From: Streptomyces sp. NA02950
GTDB taxonomy: Bacteria > Actinomycetota > Actinomycetes > Streptomycetales > Streptomycetaceae
Reading direction: 5' to 3'
Assembly: GCF_013364155.1 (NCBI RefSeq)
Contig: NZ_CP054916.1
Coordinates: 4,208,501 to 4,272,500 of the forward strand
DNA: 64,000 nucleotides
Of the stretch, positions 61,675 to 64,000 are shown in pieces (positions within the stretch are counted from its first letter, which is position 1; the number at the start of each line of letters is the position of its first letter). The notes beneath the pieces are model-generated. The model was not told the origin of the DNA and did no database searches. It saw nothing but the letters and a program-made list of their open reading frames with translations. Position numbers and translations under genes: made by a program.

Positions 61675-64000
<2,326 letters not shown>

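Overview
The window is a piece of a Streptomyces chromosome. The evidence is very high G+C with strong G/C bias at third codon positions, frequent GTG starts, and a set of genes typical of the genus: glnR, the nickel regulator nur, rsiG with both c-di-GMP signature helices, a cysteine-containing sulfur leader peptide, csoR, and a pst operon behind a PHO box. It looks like core-chromosome DNA. There are no prophage or integrase genes, no tRNA and no CRISPR array, and the only mobile-looking piece is a 195-bp MITE-like element.

Layout. 0.1-7.2 kb holds a LacI-type regulator, the nitrogen master regulator GlnR, an alpha/beta hydrolase and a two-subunit ABC exporter. 7.3-14.5 kb is a housekeeping stretch: a MoaD/ThiS-like protein, a Tyr/Gln/Pro-rich membrane protein, a DUF2993 protein, a leader peptide plus sulfurtransferase plus DUF1416 sulfur operon, small membrane and DsrE proteins, a nitrobindin-like protein, Nur and a YgfZ-like protein. 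14.6-18.2 kb is a PadR-regulated FtsX/MacB-type ABC module. 18.4-25.3 kb has a solute-binding protein and an alpha-glucoside operon (GH13 glucosidase, binding protein, two permeases, one with a large inserted domain). 25.3-38.8 kb is a run of regulator and enzyme genes: Dtd, RsiG, an Eis-like acetyltransferase, SoxR with an FMN reductase, a DrrAB-type exporter with a TetR regulator, a quinone reductase, lipoprotein, GNAT, aldo/keto reductase, an XRE regulator with an HBHA-like protein, DUF2516, a SpoIIE phosphatase and a macrodomain protein.

38.8-47.1 kb covers an NlpC/P60 hydrolase, pstSCAB behind a PHO box, the low-affinity Pit transporter with its DUF47 partner, and csoR. 47.2-51.6 kb holds small and secreted proteins, a bicovalent-type FAD oxidase and a PAP2 phosphatase.

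51.8-61.4 kb is the most unusual part: a chromosomal type IV secretion-like cluster. It has a transglycosylase/NlpC wall hydrolase, a VirB2-sized membrane protein, a VirB8-like protein, a VirB6/TrbL-like membrane protein, an SCO6880-family protein, a VirB4-like ATPase and a coupling-protein-like ATPase with a degenerate P-loop. No relaxase, integrase or origin of transfer is visible. It ends against a ribosomal RNA operon read in the opposite direction (5S and the 3' three quarters of 23S), separated by a perfect 17-bp-stem terminator.

Several regulator genes sit beside clear dyads that are good operator candidates: SoxR, TetR, CsoR, XRE, and the SpoIIE/macrodomain intergenic region. All family assignments come from reading motifs and from memory of the families; no searches were run.
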